A stretch of DNA of 64,000 nucleotides from an uncultured Bacteroidota bacterium (GCA_902520835.1 CABYPD010000002.1:1-64000), one strand, 5' to 3'. Counted from the stretch's first letter, positions 1-11,013 are shown. Notes: generated by a model from the letters alone, not told the origin. Numbers and translations are program-made.

Positions 1-751
1 ATATTCCTACAATGGTTCCTCCAAAAAGAAGTCCAGCCCAAGGAAAATCAGGGTCATCCCAAGGTCTCCACATATTAAAGTGATCAGGACTTACTTCTAA
101 TACAGTTTCAGTTAATTGATTCCAACCACCAACTTCTTGAAATCCTAAATAAGTTATAATAACTGAACCAACAATTAAAACTACTGTTTGTAAAGTTTCG
201 GTGTAGACTACAGCTTTCAAACCACCTATTATCGTGTATATTCCTGTAAAAATTACAATTCCAATAGCTCCAACCCAAAAGTCAAGGTTTAAAAGCTCGG
301 ATACAACTATACCTCCAGCATATATTGTAACAGAAACTTTTGTTAAAACATAAGCAAATAATGAAAAAACTGATAAAAACCATCTTGACCTACTATCAAA
401 TCTTTTTTCTAAAAATTCGGGCATTGTAAAAGCCCCACTTCTAATGTAAAATGGTAAAAACAACCAGCCAAGTAATAAAACAATCCAAGCGTGTAATTCA
501 TAATGAGCTAAAGGCGTGCCAGATGAAAAACCTGTACCAGCTAAACCAACAACATGTTCAGATCCTATATTTGAAGCAAATATTGAAGCACCAATAACAA
601 ACCAACCAACATTCCGACCAGCTAAAAAATAGTCTTCAGTGTTCTTGTTTCTCTGTAAAGCAACCCAAACAGCAACACCTACTAAAATTGCAAAATATAA
701 TCCTAAAACTAACCAGTCTAAACCCTCAAAAATTGATTTTGTCACATCCAT
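1..751 (-). CDS. Sodium:solute symporter (SSS/SGLT family), C-terminal part missing
   Basis: Translating the minus strand from the ATG at 751 gives an uninterrupted frame running off the left edge, so only about 250 N-terminal residues are present. The sequence begins MDVTKSIFEG, then a first membrane helix, then NTEDYFLAGRNVGW and SNIGSEHVVGLAG, which are typical of SSS sodium/sugar symporters. Several hydrophobic helices follow. It starts 5 bases after the xylose isomerase stop and is last in the visible operon, so import of free xylose or a xyloside is the likely job. The substrate is inferred from context; the family itself is clear. Confidence 0.88.
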   Translation of the reverse strand, partial: MDVTKSIFEGLDWLVLGLYFAILVGVAVWVALQRNKNTEDYFLAGRNVGWFVIGASIFASNIGSEHVVGLAGTGFSSGTPLAHYELHAWIVLLLGWLFLPFYIRSGAFTMPEFLEKRFDSRSRWFLSVFSLFAYVLTKVSVTIYAGGIVVSELLNLDFWVGAIGIVIFTGIYTIIGGLKAVVYTETLQTVVLIVGSVIITYLGFQEVGGWNQLTETVLEVSPDHFNMWRPWDDPDFPWAGLLFGGTIVGI

Positions 752-756
752 AAATT

Positions 757-2085
757 TTATTTTATATAATTAAATAATATATTTTCGAATAATTCTTGCT
801 TTCCACTAATTAATTTATACACGTTTTTTGATTTAGATATTTCATAGAGATCTTCAAGTTTTAATTTTCCATTTTCAAAATCTTTTCCTTTTCCAGAATC
901 AAAACTTGCATACCTTTTTTTCAGAAGTTCTGGAATTTCAGATTCATTTAAAATTTTATCTGCAATTAGCAACGCCCTAGCAAATGTATCTGCACCCCCA
1001 ATATGAGCTAAAAACAAATCTTCATAATCCGTTGAATTTCTTCTAAGTTTTGCATCAAAATTCACACCACCTCCTTGTAATCCACCTGATCTTAAAATTA
1101 CCAACATGGCTTCTGTTGTTTCTTGAATATTAATTGGGAATTGATCTGTATCCCAACCATTTTGATAATCACCACGATTGGCGTCAACACTGCCTAACAT
1201 ACCATGCTTAGCAGCAACTGTTAATTCATGTTGAAAAGTATGTTGAGCTAGAGTTGCGTGATTTACCTCAATATTGATCTTAAAATCTTTTTCAAGTCCA
1301 TAATTTTTTAAAAACCCAATAGCAGTAGCAGTATCAAAATCGTACTGATGTTTTGAAGGTTCCATAGGTTTTGGTTCGATAAAGAAATTACCTTTAAAAC
1401 CTTTACTTCTAGCATAATCTCTACAAATTTTTAAAAATTGAGCCATATGATCTAGCTCTCTAGACATGTCTGTATTAAGCAATGACATGTAACCTTCTCT
1501 ACCTCCCCAAAAAACATAATTTTCACCTCCAAGCTTTATTGTTGCATCCAAAGCTAATTTTACTTGACCTCCTGCTCTAGAAACAATATCAAATTCAGGA
1601 TTGGTTGCAGCACCATTCATGTATACTGGATTTGAAAAACAATTAGCTGTTCCCCACAATAATTTTATTCCAGATTCTTTTTGTTTTGTTTGAATATAAT
1701 CAGTTATTATTGAAAGTCTTTCTTCAGATTCATGTAATGAACTTCCTTCAGAAATTAGATCATAGTCATGAAAACAATAATAATTGAATCCCATTTTTGA
1801 AATAAATTCAAAAGCAGCATTAGCTTTATCTTTTGCAGCTTGAACAGGATCAGTAGATTTATCCCAAGCAAAATTTTGAGTTGCATGTCCAAATGGATCT
1901 GAACCATTTCCACAGAACGAGTGCCAATATGCAACAGCAAATTTAAAGTGATCTTTCATCGATTTTCCAGCAATTATCTTATCAGGATTATAATATTTAA
2001 ATGCAAAAGGATTCTTTGAATCTGAGCCTTCATATCTAATTTTATCAATTCCCTTAAAATATTCAGTATTTCCGGTTGTTGTCAT
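757..2085 (-). CDS. xylA: Xylose isomerase
   Basis: Interconverts D-xylose and D-xylulose in the cytoplasm, the first step of pentose use. The 442-residue length is normal for the long (class II) enzymes. Visible signatures are FHDYD (catalytic His106/Asp107 region), VFWGGREGY around 191-199, and IEPKPMEP around 236-243 carrying the metal-binding Glu and the Lys. It lies 4 bases after xylB and 5 bases before the symporter, so the three are surely co-transcribed. No signal peptide is present. Function is secure from family motifs and the kinase neighbour. Confidence 0.97.
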   Translation of the reverse strand: MTTTGNTEYFKGIDKIRYEGSDSKNPFAFKYYNPDKIIAGKSMKDHFKFAVAYWHSFCGNGSDPFGHATQNFAWDKSTDPVQAAKDKANAAFEFISKMGFNYYCFHDYDLISEGSSLHESEERLSIITDYIQTKQKESGIKLLWGTANCFSNPVYMNGAATNPEFDIVSRAGGQVKLALDATIKLGGENYVFWGGREGYMSLLNTDMSRELDHMAQFLKICRDYARSKGFKGNFFIEPKPMEPSKHQYDFDTATAIGFLKNYGLEKDFKINIEVNHATLAQHTFQHELTVAAKHGMLGSVDANRGDYQNGWDTDQFPINIQETTEAMLVILRSGGLQGGGVNFDAKLRRNSTDYEDLFLAHIGGADTFARALLIADKILNESEIPELLKKRYASFDSGKGKDFENGKLKLEDLYEISKSKNVYKLISGKQELFENILFNYIK

Positions 2086-2089
2086 ATTT

Positions 2090-3553
2090 TTAATTTAAAA
2101 TTAAACTTAGTTTTTCTTTCCATTTATTATATGAATCAAAATAAATATTTTTATTTTTAGATGGAATTATTTCTTTTAAAAAATCATTATTTGTTTGTTT
2201 AGATATTTCAACATCAAGACTGGCGGATCTTGCTGCACCATAAGCGCCTGTAACATCAAATATTTCAATTTTACTTTCACTAAGAGTTGAAAAGGTTTTT
2301 GAAAAAACTTCTGATTGAAATAAATTATCATTCCCTGCTCTAATTAAAGTAGGATTTACATTATCATTTTTTAAAATTTCAAGTCCATATATCATTGAAA
2401 AAACTATTCCCTCGATTGAAGATCTTACTAAATGATCTGTAGAATGTTTATTCAAATCTATATTTATAAAACTAGATCCTATATTTTTATTATCAAACAT
2501 TCTTTCAGGACCATTTCCATAAGGGAAAACAAATAGATCTTCAGACCCTACATCTACATTTTCAGCCATATCATTCATTTGATAATATGAATCAATACCA
2601 AGAATATTTTTCATCCATCTATATTTTATTCCAACTCCATTAACACATAGTAATTTACCTAATACTGGATTCTTTCTAGTATAGTTTACATGAGCAAAAT
2701 TATTTATTCTTAAAGACTCTTTTGAACCTAAATTGTCTGAAACAGCATATATTACGCCAGACGTACCAGCAGTAACTGCTACTTCTCCAGGATTAAGAAT
2801 ATTTAAAGAGAGTGCATTGTTTGGTTGGTCTCCAGCCCTATAGTTAATTGGGATATTGTATGGTAATCCAGTTTCATTTGCAGCCTTCCTGTTAGTGAAA
2901 CATTGATTTGTAAAGTTTTCAACAATTTCAGGACATAATGCAGTATTTATTCCATAGTGATCAAATAAAAAATTAGCTAATTTATTTTCTTTATAATCCC
3001 AAAAAATACCCTCAGACAACCCAGTTATTGTAGTTGTGACATCACCAGTCAATTTATAAGCTAAGAAATCCCCAGGAAGCATAAACTTATAAGTCTTATC
3101 ATAAATTTCTGGAAGATTTTCTTTGACCCAAGCAAGTTTAGACGCAGTAAAGTTTCCAGGTGAATTCAGAAGAAATTCCATACATTTTTTTTCTCCAATT
3201 TCAGAAAAAGCTTTATTACCAATATCAACAGCCCTTCCATCACACCAAATTATTGAATTATATAAAACCTGAAAATTTTTATCTACAAGTACAAGTCCAT
3301 GCATTTGATATGAAATTCCTATAGCAACAATTTCAGATGATTTGATTTTAGACTCCTTTATTATTCTTTTTGTTCCATCACAAAAATATTTCCACCATTG
3401 GTCAGGATTTTGTTCAGCCCAATTTTTATTTTTTGAAATAATATTCATTTCATAATTTGGCTCTTGTAATACACAAATTTTTTTCCCATTTTTTGCATTT
3501 GTTAATGCAATTTTCAAAGAAGAGCTTCCCAAATCATATCCAATATTATACAT
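2090..3553 (-). CDS. xylB: Xylulokinase (FGGY family)
   Basis: Phosphorylates D-xylulose to D-xylulose 5-phosphate with ATP. The 487-residue protein shows the N-terminal phosphate-binding motif [12 protein letters not shown] and the C-terminal actin-fold motif around GTSGVIYAV, with [16 protein letters not shown] near the end, as in FGGY kinases. [10 protein letters not shown] is the xylulokinase-like substrate segment. Its start codon follows the GH43 stop without a gap, and xylA follows 4 bases later. FGGY kinases vary in sugar, but adjacency to xylA makes xylulose the obvious substrate. Confidence 0.95.
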   Translation of the reverse strand: MYNIGYDLGSSSLKIALTNAKNGKKICVLQEPNYEMNIISKNKNWAEQNPDQWWKYFCDGTKRIIKESKIKSSEIVAIGISYQMHGLVLVDKNFQVLYNSIIWCDGRAVDIGNKAFSEIGEKKCMEFLLNSPGNFTASKLAWVKENLPEIYDKTYKFMLPGDFLAYKLTGDVTTTITGLSEGIFWDYKENKLANFLFDHYGINTALCPEIVENFTNQCFTNRKAANETGLPYNIPINYRAGDQPNNALSLNILNPGEVAVTAGTSGVIYAVSDNLGSKESLRINNFAHVNYTRKNPVLGKLLCVNGVGIKYRWMKNILGIDSYYQMNDMAENVDVGSEDLFVFPYGNGPERMFDNKNIGSSFINIDLNKHSTDHLVRSSIEGIVFSMIYGLEILKNDNVNPTLIRAGNDNLFQSEVFSKTFSTLSESKIEIFDVTGAYGAARSASLDVEISKQTNNDFLKEIIPSKNKNIYFDSYNKWKEKLSLILN

Positions 3554-4597
3554 TTAATCTATTAATGTTGTTATTGTTTCTATAGTTCCATCTGAATTAT
3601 GAGTCATTTCAGAAAATTTAACGTTTCTTAAAAAATCTTTTCCTGAGAGTTGTGTGTCATGATAAAATAAATACCACTTATCTGCAATTTTAATTGTTGA
3701 GTGATGGTTTGTCCATCCCTGAACAGGATTGTTTAAAATTCCTCTGTATGTAAATGGACCATAAGGATTATCACCTGTTGCATATACAATATAGTGCGTA
3801 TTTCCTGTAGAATAACTCAAATAGTAAATTCCATTTCTTTTGTGAATCCATGCCGCCTCAAAAAATCTTCGATCGTGATCTTTAGTAAGTATTGGGTTAC
3901 CATTTTCATCAATGATTCTAATTGGCTTTGGATCTTCTGCAAAACTTATCATATCATTTGACATTTTAGCAATTCTTGGTGAAATAGCAGGACTGTTGGG
4001 AATACCATTATCTTGTGTTTCACATCCGGAGGGAGTATAATTATTATTTTCATCCCATCTTTGAAGTTGTCCACCCCAAATACCTCCAAAATACATATAA
4101 TAAGAACCATCATCATCCTTAAATACAGATGGATCCATACTATAACTGCCCTCTATTGCTGTTTTTTTTGACCTAAAAGGTCCTTCAGGTTTATCTGAAA
4201 CTGCTACACCAATTCTAAATATATCATCTTTATCCTTAGTTGGAAAATATAAATAAAATTTACCATCTTTTTCAGCTGCATCTGGAGCCCAAAATTGTCT
4301 TTTAGCCCATGGTACGTCGTCTAAATCTAAAGCAACGTCATGAATTGTGACTGGTCCTCCGATATAATCCATAGATAAAACTCTGTAATCTCTCATTGCA
4401 TACTGACTTCCACAATCATCGTACAGAGGGTTTTCCTCAATTATATCATGAGATGGGTAAACATATATTTTTCCATTAAAAATATGTGCTGAAGGATCAG
4501 CAGTAAATATTTCTGAAACTAAGGGCTGATCTTTAAATTTATTTTGACTGAAACTTACTGCAGTCACTAAAAAAGCTAAGTATATTATTTTTTTCAT
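3554..4597 (-). CDS. GH43-family glycoside hydrolase (probable beta-xylosidase or arabinofuranosidase)
   Basis: A 347-residue exported five-bladed propeller hydrolase with an N-terminal signal peptide ending near SFSQN. The inverting triad is visible: Asp34 in ADPSAHIF, Asp155 in SMDPSVF and Glu247 in FFEAAWI. GH43 enzymes release xylose or arabinose from xylans and related glycans. The start ATG overlaps the sulfatase stop in an ATGA junction, and xylB follows directly, so terminal xylose release feeding the kinase/isomerase pair is the simplest reading. The subfamily cannot be assigned by eye. No C-terminal CBM is present. Confidence 0.92.
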   Translation of the reverse strand: MKKIIYLAFLVTAVSFSQNKFKDQPLVSEIFTADPSAHIFNGKIYVYPSHDIIEENPLYDDCGSQYAMRDYRVLSMDYIGGPVTIHDVALDLDDVPWAKRQFWAPDAAEKDGKFYLYFPTKDKDDIFRIGVAVSDKPEGPFRSKKTAIEGSYSMDPSVFKDDDGSYYMYFGGIWGGQLQRWDENNNYTPSGCETQDNGIPNSPAISPRIAKMSNDMISFAEDPKPIRIIDENGNPILTKDHDRRFFEAAWIHKRNGIYYLSYSTGNTHYIVYATGDNPYGPFTYRGILNNPVQGWTNHHSTIKIADKWYLFYHDTQLSGKDFLRNVKFSEMTHNSDGTIETITTLID

Positions 4598-6072
4598 TTT
4601 ACTGTAATTGGTCTGTTGCTGAAATCTCTCATTTCTTTTAATTTTTTCGAATAAATTTTTACAATACTTTTATTTTCTGGATTTGTTGAAATATTATAAA
4701 ATTGTTTTTTGTCATTAACCATATCAAATAGCATATTATATTGTACACTTCCATCTTTATTTAAAACTTCATGATATGAGTATTTTTTATCTTGAACAAC
4801 TTCAAGTGTATGATAACGACTATATATTTCACTCTTTGTTTCGTATTTCGGATTTTCCAGAATTTTTTTAAAGCTTTTTCCATGCAAATATTTAGGAACT
4901 TCAATTCCTACAATATCACACAGTGTTGGATATAAATCAATATATTCAACCATTGAATTAGTTTTAATATTTTTTTTCATCCCAGGAGATGAAATAATTA
5001 ACGGTACATGAATTGCTTCTTGAAAAGTATGATGCTTACACCACATTCCATGTTCACCTAGAAAAAATCCATGATCACTCCAAAAAACAATTGTAGTATT
5101 TTCTCTTAAACCCAAAGTTTCAAGCGCATTAATTAATTTACCAACCATTGCATCGGTATAACTTACACTTGCATAATATGATTTAATTAAATCTTCCTCC
5201 ATCTGCACACTAACTGGCCCTTTTAAAGGAATATCAGTATACCCGTTTCTTAATTCAGTCCAATCGTGAGCAATTGACCTAGGAGGTGCATTTACAGGGG
5301 GTGTACGTTGGTCAGAAAAAACTAAATCACTTTTTTTATATAAATCCCCATATTTTGTTGGCTGAATAAACGGGAGATGTGGAGAAACATAACCAACAGC
5401 AAGAAAAAAAGGCTGTTTACTATTTTTATATTTCTTGAGCTGTTTTATGACAGCATCAGTAAGTTTTCCATCATTGTAGGAGTCATCACTGACATCTGCA
5501 TACTCAAAAGCTGGTCCTGCATTTTTTCCACTATATGGAACTATTTTGGTTGAGTTTTTTTGTTTTATTAATGATTCTTCATTTTGATAATCACTTTGTT
5601 CTCTGAAATTTCCAAAATCATCCCAGTCATCTCTGTTATCATCTGCATGGTGAGAAATTTTTCCAAAAGATGCAGTTCTGTAGCCATTTTTTTTAAAAAT
5701 CTGAGGAAGAGTTGTAACATTTGGAGTATCCGTCTCAGCTTTTGAATAATAATGATAAAACCTGTTTAAACTTCCTCTAATTCCAGTCAATATGCTTGCA
5801 CGACTAGCACCACAAACAGCAATATTAACGTAAGCATTATTAAATTGCACACCCTCAGAAGCTAATTTATCTAAGTTAGGTGTGTGCATTTGAGTATTTC
5901 CATAAGAATTTAATAATGGTCTTAAATCATCAACACCAATAAATAAAATATTTTGCTTTTCACCAATTGTACTGTCATCATTTAAAATCTTATGATTTGT
6001 AACTGTTGTGGTAACAGTTAAAATAAAAGATGACAGTACTACTAGCTTAAACACTTTATAAAAAGTACTCAT
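4594..6072 (-). CDS. S1-family sulfatase, iduronate-2-sulfatase-like
   Basis: Type I sulfatase of 492 residues with an N-terminal export signal. The formylglycine site is Cys87 in CGASR (CxAxR) followed by ILTG, and metal-binding Asp48/Asp49 lie in GVDDLRP. FWSDHGFFLGEHGMW is the conserved C-terminal metal-site segment. VDDLRPLL and the CxAxR variant resemble iduronate-2-sulfatase-like members. It lies between susD and GH43, so removing sulfate from the imported or surface-bound oligosaccharide is expected. Activity needs an anaerobic or FGE-type maturase, not seen in the window. The sulfate position is unknown. Confidence 0.93.
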   Translation of the reverse strand: MSTFYKVFKLVVLSSFILTVTTTVTNHKILNDDSTIGEKQNILFIGVDDLRPLLNSYGNTQMHTPNLDKLASEGVQFNNAYVNIAVCGASRASILTGIRGSLNRFYHYYSKAETDTPNVTTLPQIFKKNGYRTASFGKISHHADDNRDDWDDFGNFREQSDYQNEESLIKQKNSTKIVPYSGKNAGPAFEYADVSDDSYNDGKLTDAVIKQLKKYKNSKQPFFLAVGYVSPHLPFIQPTKYGDLYKKSDLVFSDQRTPPVNAPPRSIAHDWTELRNGYTDIPLKGPVSVQMEEDLIKSYYASVSYTDAMVGKLINALETLGLRENTTIVFWSDHGFFLGEHGMWCKHHTFQEAIHVPLIISSPGMKKNIKTNSMVEYIDLYPTLCDIVGIEVPKYLHGKSFKKILENPKYETKSEIYSRYHTLEVVQDKKYSYHEVLNKDGSVQYNMLFDMVNDKKQFYNISTNPENKSIVKIYSKKLKEMRDFSNRPITVK

Positions 6073-6119
6073 GAAAATTTTAGTATGTGAAGTTAAAAAC
6101 TAATATGTAATAAAAAATT

Positions 6120-7739
6120 TTAGTTAATTAACTCATTTGTATTAATCTCATTTAAAGGAATTGGCATATGCATGATTTGATTAGGATCAGTAGAAAACTC
6201 TACTTCTAAGTTTTTAGCATATTTTTTAGCTCCCACACCAACTTTCTTTCCGAAAGAAGAATTGTGAGGAGTTAATGTTTTGTCCTTAAAATACTGAATT
6301 CCTCTTCTTCTAACATGCCAAGAGTCATGACCTTCACCAATTAATTCAAATTTATATTCATCCATTATTGCGTCTCTAAAAGCTACTTGCCCCTGTGAAA
6401 ATTCTGGTCGAGCTGTAACTCCAGCTCTATCAAGAACTGGTTGTAAGTAAGTCATTTCTTGTCCATTACCTAGCTCATTTGCAATTTCAGCAAGCATTAA
6501 TAATAGTTCAGCATATCTATAAACAACGATATTTTGACTATTAAATTGGTTATTATGAGATTTGTCTTTTTCAGTCCACTTAAATAAGTAAGGATGTGCA
6601 ATAGCAAATCTTCCACGTGATGGATTATGCGGATAAACTCTTACTAATCCAGCAGGTGGGGTTCTATCAGCTCTATAATATTGCGAGAGATATGTTGCCT
6701 TGTAACGACTATCTGGAAAAGTATCTAGATTATTAGCATTCCAAGTAGTATTTCCACCATAAGTTTTTAAATGTTTATCATGCTGAAAAGCAGTCACTCT
6801 AAACCAACCAAAGTGCATTCCAGCTTTATACTTCCAGGGTGTGAAGTTTCTTCCCATTTGTGAATTTGTTGCATCTTGGGAGATTTGAAGCTCAAAAATT
6901 GATTCTGAAGAATTTTCACCTTGAACTGTAAATAAACTTGAAAAATCATTTACAAGTGAATATTGACCATAAGCTGATTGAGCAGCCTGATTAGCCATTG
7001 TCCAATAATCCATCGCACTTCCATCAGTTTGTAAATCAGCGTTTGTAGCCATAGTCATGTATACTTTTGCTAATAACATATTAGCTGCATGAGCTTTTGG
7101 ATATCCAACTCCAGCATTTCCATTAAGTAATGAAGCTGCAGTAGAAGCATCCGAAATAATTTGTTGATATACATCAGATTTACTTGAAACTGCTTTATTC
7201 GTATTTCCAGAGGATGGAAGTTCTAACCATAATGGAACATCACCAAATAGGTTTGCCAATTCAAAGTAACTCCATGCTCTGACAAAATATGCATGACCAG
7301 CAACATCATTAAAGACAACTTGATCATTTGATGATGGTGTTGCTACTGTTTCAATATTAGAAATCGCACCATTACATCTTGCAATAGCTTGATATAAACC
7401 TCCCCATACAGCTGACGCATCCATATGATACCCCGGTTTTAGGGAAACTAATGTTGACATATCTCTAGTGTTAACTCTATTTCCACCTTTTCCAGTAAAC
7501 ATTAAACCAGAATATAGATTAGTGATGAACAACCTTCTCTCTTGGGTATTGTATGTGGTTAATGCTTGATAAATACCATCTCGAGCAGCTTGAGCACTTT
7601 GAGAATCTGTGTAAATAGTTTCATCTAAAAAAGGTGGTTCCTCTTCAAGATCACAACCAATAAAAAATAGAATTGGGAGTGTAAAAATTAGATATTTAAA
7701 ATATCTTATTATAAATGTTTTATTTAATAAATTTTTCAT
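6120..7739 (-). CDS. SusD/RagB-family glycan-binding lipoprotein
   Basis: Surface lipoprotein of 539 residues that caps the adjacent SusC channel and captures oligosaccharide. A long signal ends at a lipobox FFIGC with Cys29, followed by the acidic stretch DLEEE expected for export to the outside of the outer membrane. The TPR-like body and the C-terminal VYRYAELLLMLAEIAN segment are SusD hallmarks. It starts 5 bases after the susC stop. Ligand specificity cannot be read from the sequence; the locus points to a sulfated xylose-containing glycan. Confidence 0.95.
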   Translation of the reverse strand: MKNLLNKTFIIRYFKYLIFTLPILFFIGCDLEEEPPFLDETIYTDSQSAQAARDGIYQALTTYNTQERRLFITNLYSGLMFTGKGGNRVNTRDMSTLVSLKPGYHMDASAVWGGLYQAIARCNGAISNIETVATPSSNDQVVFNDVAGHAYFVRAWSYFELANLFGDVPLWLELPSSGNTNKAVSSKSDVYQQIISDASTAASLLNGNAGVGYPKAHAANMLLAKVYMTMATNADLQTDGSAMDYWTMANQAAQSAYGQYSLVNDFSSLFTVQGENSSESIFELQISQDATNSQMGRNFTPWKYKAGMHFGWFRVTAFQHDKHLKTYGGNTTWNANNLDTFPDSRYKATYLSQYYRADRTPPAGLVRVYPHNPSRGRFAIAHPYLFKWTEKDKSHNNQFNSQNIVVYRYAELLLMLAEIANELGNGQEMTYLQPVLDRAGVTARPEFSQGQVAFRDAIMDEYKFELIGEGHDSWHVRRRGIQYFKDKTLTPHNSSFGKKVGVGAKKYAKNLEVEFSTDPNQIMHMPIPLNEINTNELIN

Positions 7740-7743
7740 GTTT

Positions 7744-10700
7744 TTAGAAATTTAAATTTATACCAACTAAGAAAGATTGAGAATTCGGTTTATTATTCCA
7801 ATCTGTTCCTTGTATTAAACCGTCATATAAAAATGTAGTAATTTCTGGATCGTAGCCTGAGTAATCAGTCCAAGTAAATAAGTTTTGTCCAGTAACATAT
7901 ACATTAGCAGATTCAATAAAGTTTATTGAATTCATAGGAAGATCATAACTTACTGTAATATTGTTTAATCTCAAATATGTGCCATCTTCAATAACTCTAT
8001 CCATCAATGCTCCAAATAAATTCGCAGAATACCCTAATCTTGGATAATCATTTGTTGGGTTACTTTGAGTCCATCTATTGTGATATGCATCACTTAAAAT
8101 ATTTCTGTAAGTTCCTTCAGCCCATCCCATACGATAAAGATTTCCATTTACAATATCATTACCACTAACACCGTTAAGTAAAGCACTTAATGAGAAAGAT
8201 TTATATGAAAAATCTAAATTAATTCCATAAACGAAATCAGGATTTGGATTACCAATGACAGTCCTATCGTCTAAATCAACTTGTCCGTCACCATTGAGAT
8301 CTAAAACTTTTATATCACCTGGTTGAGACATAGAACCATTAATTCTATACATTTGGTCACCTGTTTGAAAAATACCATCGGTCTTCCAACCATAAAATAA
8401 TGCAACCTCTTCACCTTCCATAAAAATATTAACGGGGAATTTTATACTATTACCTCTACTTGGTATATTACCAAAATAATGAGATCTTTTTTCTGTTGTA
8501 TATGTTCCATCACCATTATCAACCATTACATTTCCTGGTGTCAAACCAAGATTTTGAATTTCAGTTTTATTAAATGCAATATTTCCACCAATATTTAATG
8601 AAAAATCTCCACTATCTACAATTGCAAGATCTAGGCCTAATTCTAATCCTTTATTTTCTAATGAGCCTCTATTTATAAGAATACTACTAAAACCAGAAGA
8701 TGTAGGAATTGGGCTCTGCTGTAACAAATCTTTTGTAGTTTTTTCATAAAGATCTAAAGTACCAGAAATTTTTCCATTTAAAAATCCAAAGTCTATTCCG
8801 AAATTAAGTTGTTCAGTTGATTCCCAAGTCAATCCTGGATTAGCAATATTAGCTAGGATTAATGGAACTGTTGTTCCATTGTTACTTGTAGCATATAACC
8901 TGGATGAAGCACCATAATTTGAAAGAGTTCCATAAGGACCAATTCCATGATTACCTATTGATCCCCAACCCGCTCTAACTTTAAGGCTTGAAAACAAATT
9001 TAGATTACTAATAAATTTTTCGCTACCTGCTCTCCAAGCAAAAGCAAATGAAGGAAAAAATCCATATCTATTCTCCTCAGCAAACTTTGAGACTCCATCT
9101 CTTCTAAAGCTTGTGGTTAAAGTATATTTATTTTTAAAAGTATAATTAACTCTACCAAGAAGTGAGAAAAGTTGTTGGTCAGATGCTCTCAGTAAGAGAG
9201 GTGTTGAAATAACTTGACCTAAGAAAGGTTGAGCTGTTCCTAACTGCGCCGTAACAAAATCTTCAACAGCATAAACACTGCTTTCAACATCTCTTACATC
9301 ATAAGTAACACCTAAAGCGGCATTAACCCTGTGGTTTTTATTATAATTTCTGTTATATCTTAAAAAATTATTGACTTGATAAGTTAAAGAGTTTAACTTC
9401 ATATTTTGTAATAAGCCATTAGAATTAGCACCTTGCCAAGTAGTTACACCATAAAATCTTGACCTATCTTTATCTCTTAGGTTTCCACCAACCTTAAATT
9501 CATATAATAAACCTGGTGTATTAAATTTATATTTTAAAGCTAGGGATGCAATTAGTCTATTTTCCCTAGATTCATCAGTAAAATCATTGATCCATGCATA
9601 TGGATTTGATATTGTTTGTCCATCAATAAAATCTTCAACATTATCTGCATCATTAGGTATTATTGGATTATAAGTTAATGTTTGTTGAACAAAACTTTGA
9701 TCACCACCTATTAAATCTCCACCCTCAGCAAAGTCAGATTTACTAAAAAAGGAACTTAACCTTGCTTCAATACTTAATTTATCATTTAAATCATAGTTAA
9801 GATTAAGTCTTAAGTCCTGGGTTTTAAAACTTGAATTTTCAACTAAACCATTTAGATCATTAAATCCTGCAGATAAGTAATAATCACCTTTTTCATTACC
9901 GCCTGAGAAAGAAACACCAAAACTAGTACTTACTCCTGTATCATACACTTCATCTTGCCAATTATGAACCTGATTTGGTGTACTATCTACAGTGTTAGTT
10001 TGATTTCCTGAATTATCATTTATATATGAAAAAACTTGACTACCATTAATAACATATCTAGCAGGCTCTCCAACACTAGCTCTTATATCATTTTGATACA
10101 TTGCATATCCAACTCCGTCAAGCATATCGTATGTGTTTGTTATATCTCTAACTGTAGTTGTAACATAAGCGTTAATTTTTCCCTTTTCTTGGTTATTACC
10201 ACCTTTTGTTGTAATCAAAACTACACCATTTGCTCCTCTGGATCCATAAATAGCTGTAGCTGAAGCATCTTTCAAAATTTCAATTCTTTCAATATCTCTT
10301 GGATTTAAGCCATTTAATCCACTTTGAGCTTCTTGTCCTGTATTTCCTGTACCTGTTGGAATTACATCTTCTCCAGCAGATGATATAATAACTCCATCAA
10401 TTACATAAAGAGGTTCATTATTACCTCTCAAACTGTTGGTTCCTCTAATTCTTACACTAACACCGGAATTTGGATTAGCAGAATTTTGAGTTACTTGAAC
10501 ACCTGCAGCTCTTCCTTGTAATAGTTGATCAACAGTAGCAGATTGTCTTGAAACTTCATCTTCAACTACTACTGAACTGACAGCTCCGGTAAGATCTCTT
10601 TTTAAAACAGTACCATATCCAACTACAACAACTTCTTCTAAAGCTTCAGTGTCAGGTTGTAAATTAATGTTAATTGAAAGTTGATTTGATACATCAACCT

Positions 10701-10938
10701 CTTGATTTACATAACCAATGTATGAAATCACAAGTACATTTGATGAATCACTAGGAATTGATATAGAAAAATTTCCATCAAAATCTGTAATTGCACCAAC
10801 TGTATCAGAACCTTTTAACTGAACGGTTGCGCCAGGTAAAGGTGTCCCATTTTCATCATTTACAGTCCCACTAACATTTTTAGACTGTGCAACAATAAAA
10901 AAAGGGAAGATCAAAAAAATAAATAAAATTTTCCTCAT
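7744..10938 (-). CDS. SusC-like TonB-dependent outer-membrane transporter
   Basis: A 1064-residue porin for glycan uptake. In order it has a signal peptide, a carboxypeptidase-D-like domain (GTVNDENGTPLPGATV, about 22-110), the SusC linker VVVVGYGTVLKRDLTGAV, a TonB plug with VRIRGTNSL and YGSRGANGVVLITTK, and a 22-stranded barrel ending in a C-terminal aromatic residue (LNLNF). It pairs with the following susD. The 154-base upstream gap carries two near-identical palindromes that look like regulator sites. No anti-sigma-interacting N-terminal extension (STN domain) is visible, which argues against ECF/anti-sigma control. Confidence 0.97.
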   Translation of the reverse strand: MRKILFIFLIFPFFIVAQSKNVSGTVNDENGTPLPGATVQLKGSDTVGAITDFDGNFSISIPSDSSNVLVISYIGYVNQEVDVSNQLSININLQPDTEALEEVVVVGYGTVLKRDLTGAVSSVVVEDEVSRQSATVDQLLQGRAAGVQVTQNSANPNSGVSVRIRGTNSLRGNNEPLYVIDGVIISSAGEDVIPTGTGNTGQEAQSGLNGLNPRDIERIEILKDASATAIYGSRGANGVVLITTKGGNNQEKGKINAYVTTTVRDITNTYDMLDGVGYAMYQNDIRASVGEPARYVINGSQVFSYINDNSGNQTNTVDSTPNQVHNWQDEVYDTGVSTSFGVSFSGGNEKGDYYLSAGFNDLNGLVENSSFKTQDLRLNLNYDLNDKLSIEARLSSFFSKSDFAEGGDLIGGDQSFVQQTLTYNPIIPNDADNVEDFIDGQTISNPYAWINDFTDESRENRLIASLALKYKFNTPGLLYEFKVGGNLRDKDRSRFYGVTTWQGANSNGLLQNMKLNSLTYQVNNFLRYNRNYNKNHRVNAALGVTYDVRDVESSVYAVEDFVTAQLGTAQPFLGQVISTPLLLRASDQQLFSLLGRVNYTFKNKYTLTTSFRRDGVSKFAEENRYGFFPSFAFAWRAGSEKFISNLNLFSSLKVRAGWGSIGNHGIGPYGTLSNYGASSRLYATSNNGTTVPLILANIANPGLTWESTEQLNFGIDFGFLNGKISGTLDLYEKTTKDLLQQSPIPTSSGFSSILINRGSLENKGLELGLDLAIVDSGDFSLNIGGNIAFNKTEIQNLGLTPGNVMVDNGDGTYTTEKRSHYFGNIPSRGNSIKFPVNIFMEGEEVALFYGWKTDGIFQTGDQMYRINGSMSQPGDIKVLDLNGDGQVDLDDRTVIGNPNPDFVYGINLDFSYKSFSLSALLNGVSGNDIVNGNLYRMGWAEGTYRNILSDAYHNRWTQSNPTNDYPRLGYSANLFGALMDRVIEDGTYLRLNNITVSYDLPMNSINFIESANVYVTGQNLFTWTDYSGYDPEITTFLYDGLIQGTDWNNKPNSQSFLVGINLNF

Positions 10939-11001
10939 TTTTTAGTTAGTTATTATTAATAAAATGAATTTAGCTATAAAAAATCAATAAAAAAATATCT
11001 A

Positions 11002-11013
11002 GAAAACGTTTTC
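11002..11013. promoter_or_regulatory. Palindromic operator candidate 1 upstream of susC
   Basis: GAAAACGTTTTC is a perfect 12-base palindrome with a central CG, the form of LacI/CcpA-class operators. It shares GAAAAC(G/A)TTTTCGTTTA with the site at 11078-11091. It lies 64 bases before the susC start. No LacI-type gene is in the window, so the regulator is inferred. Confidence 0.6.
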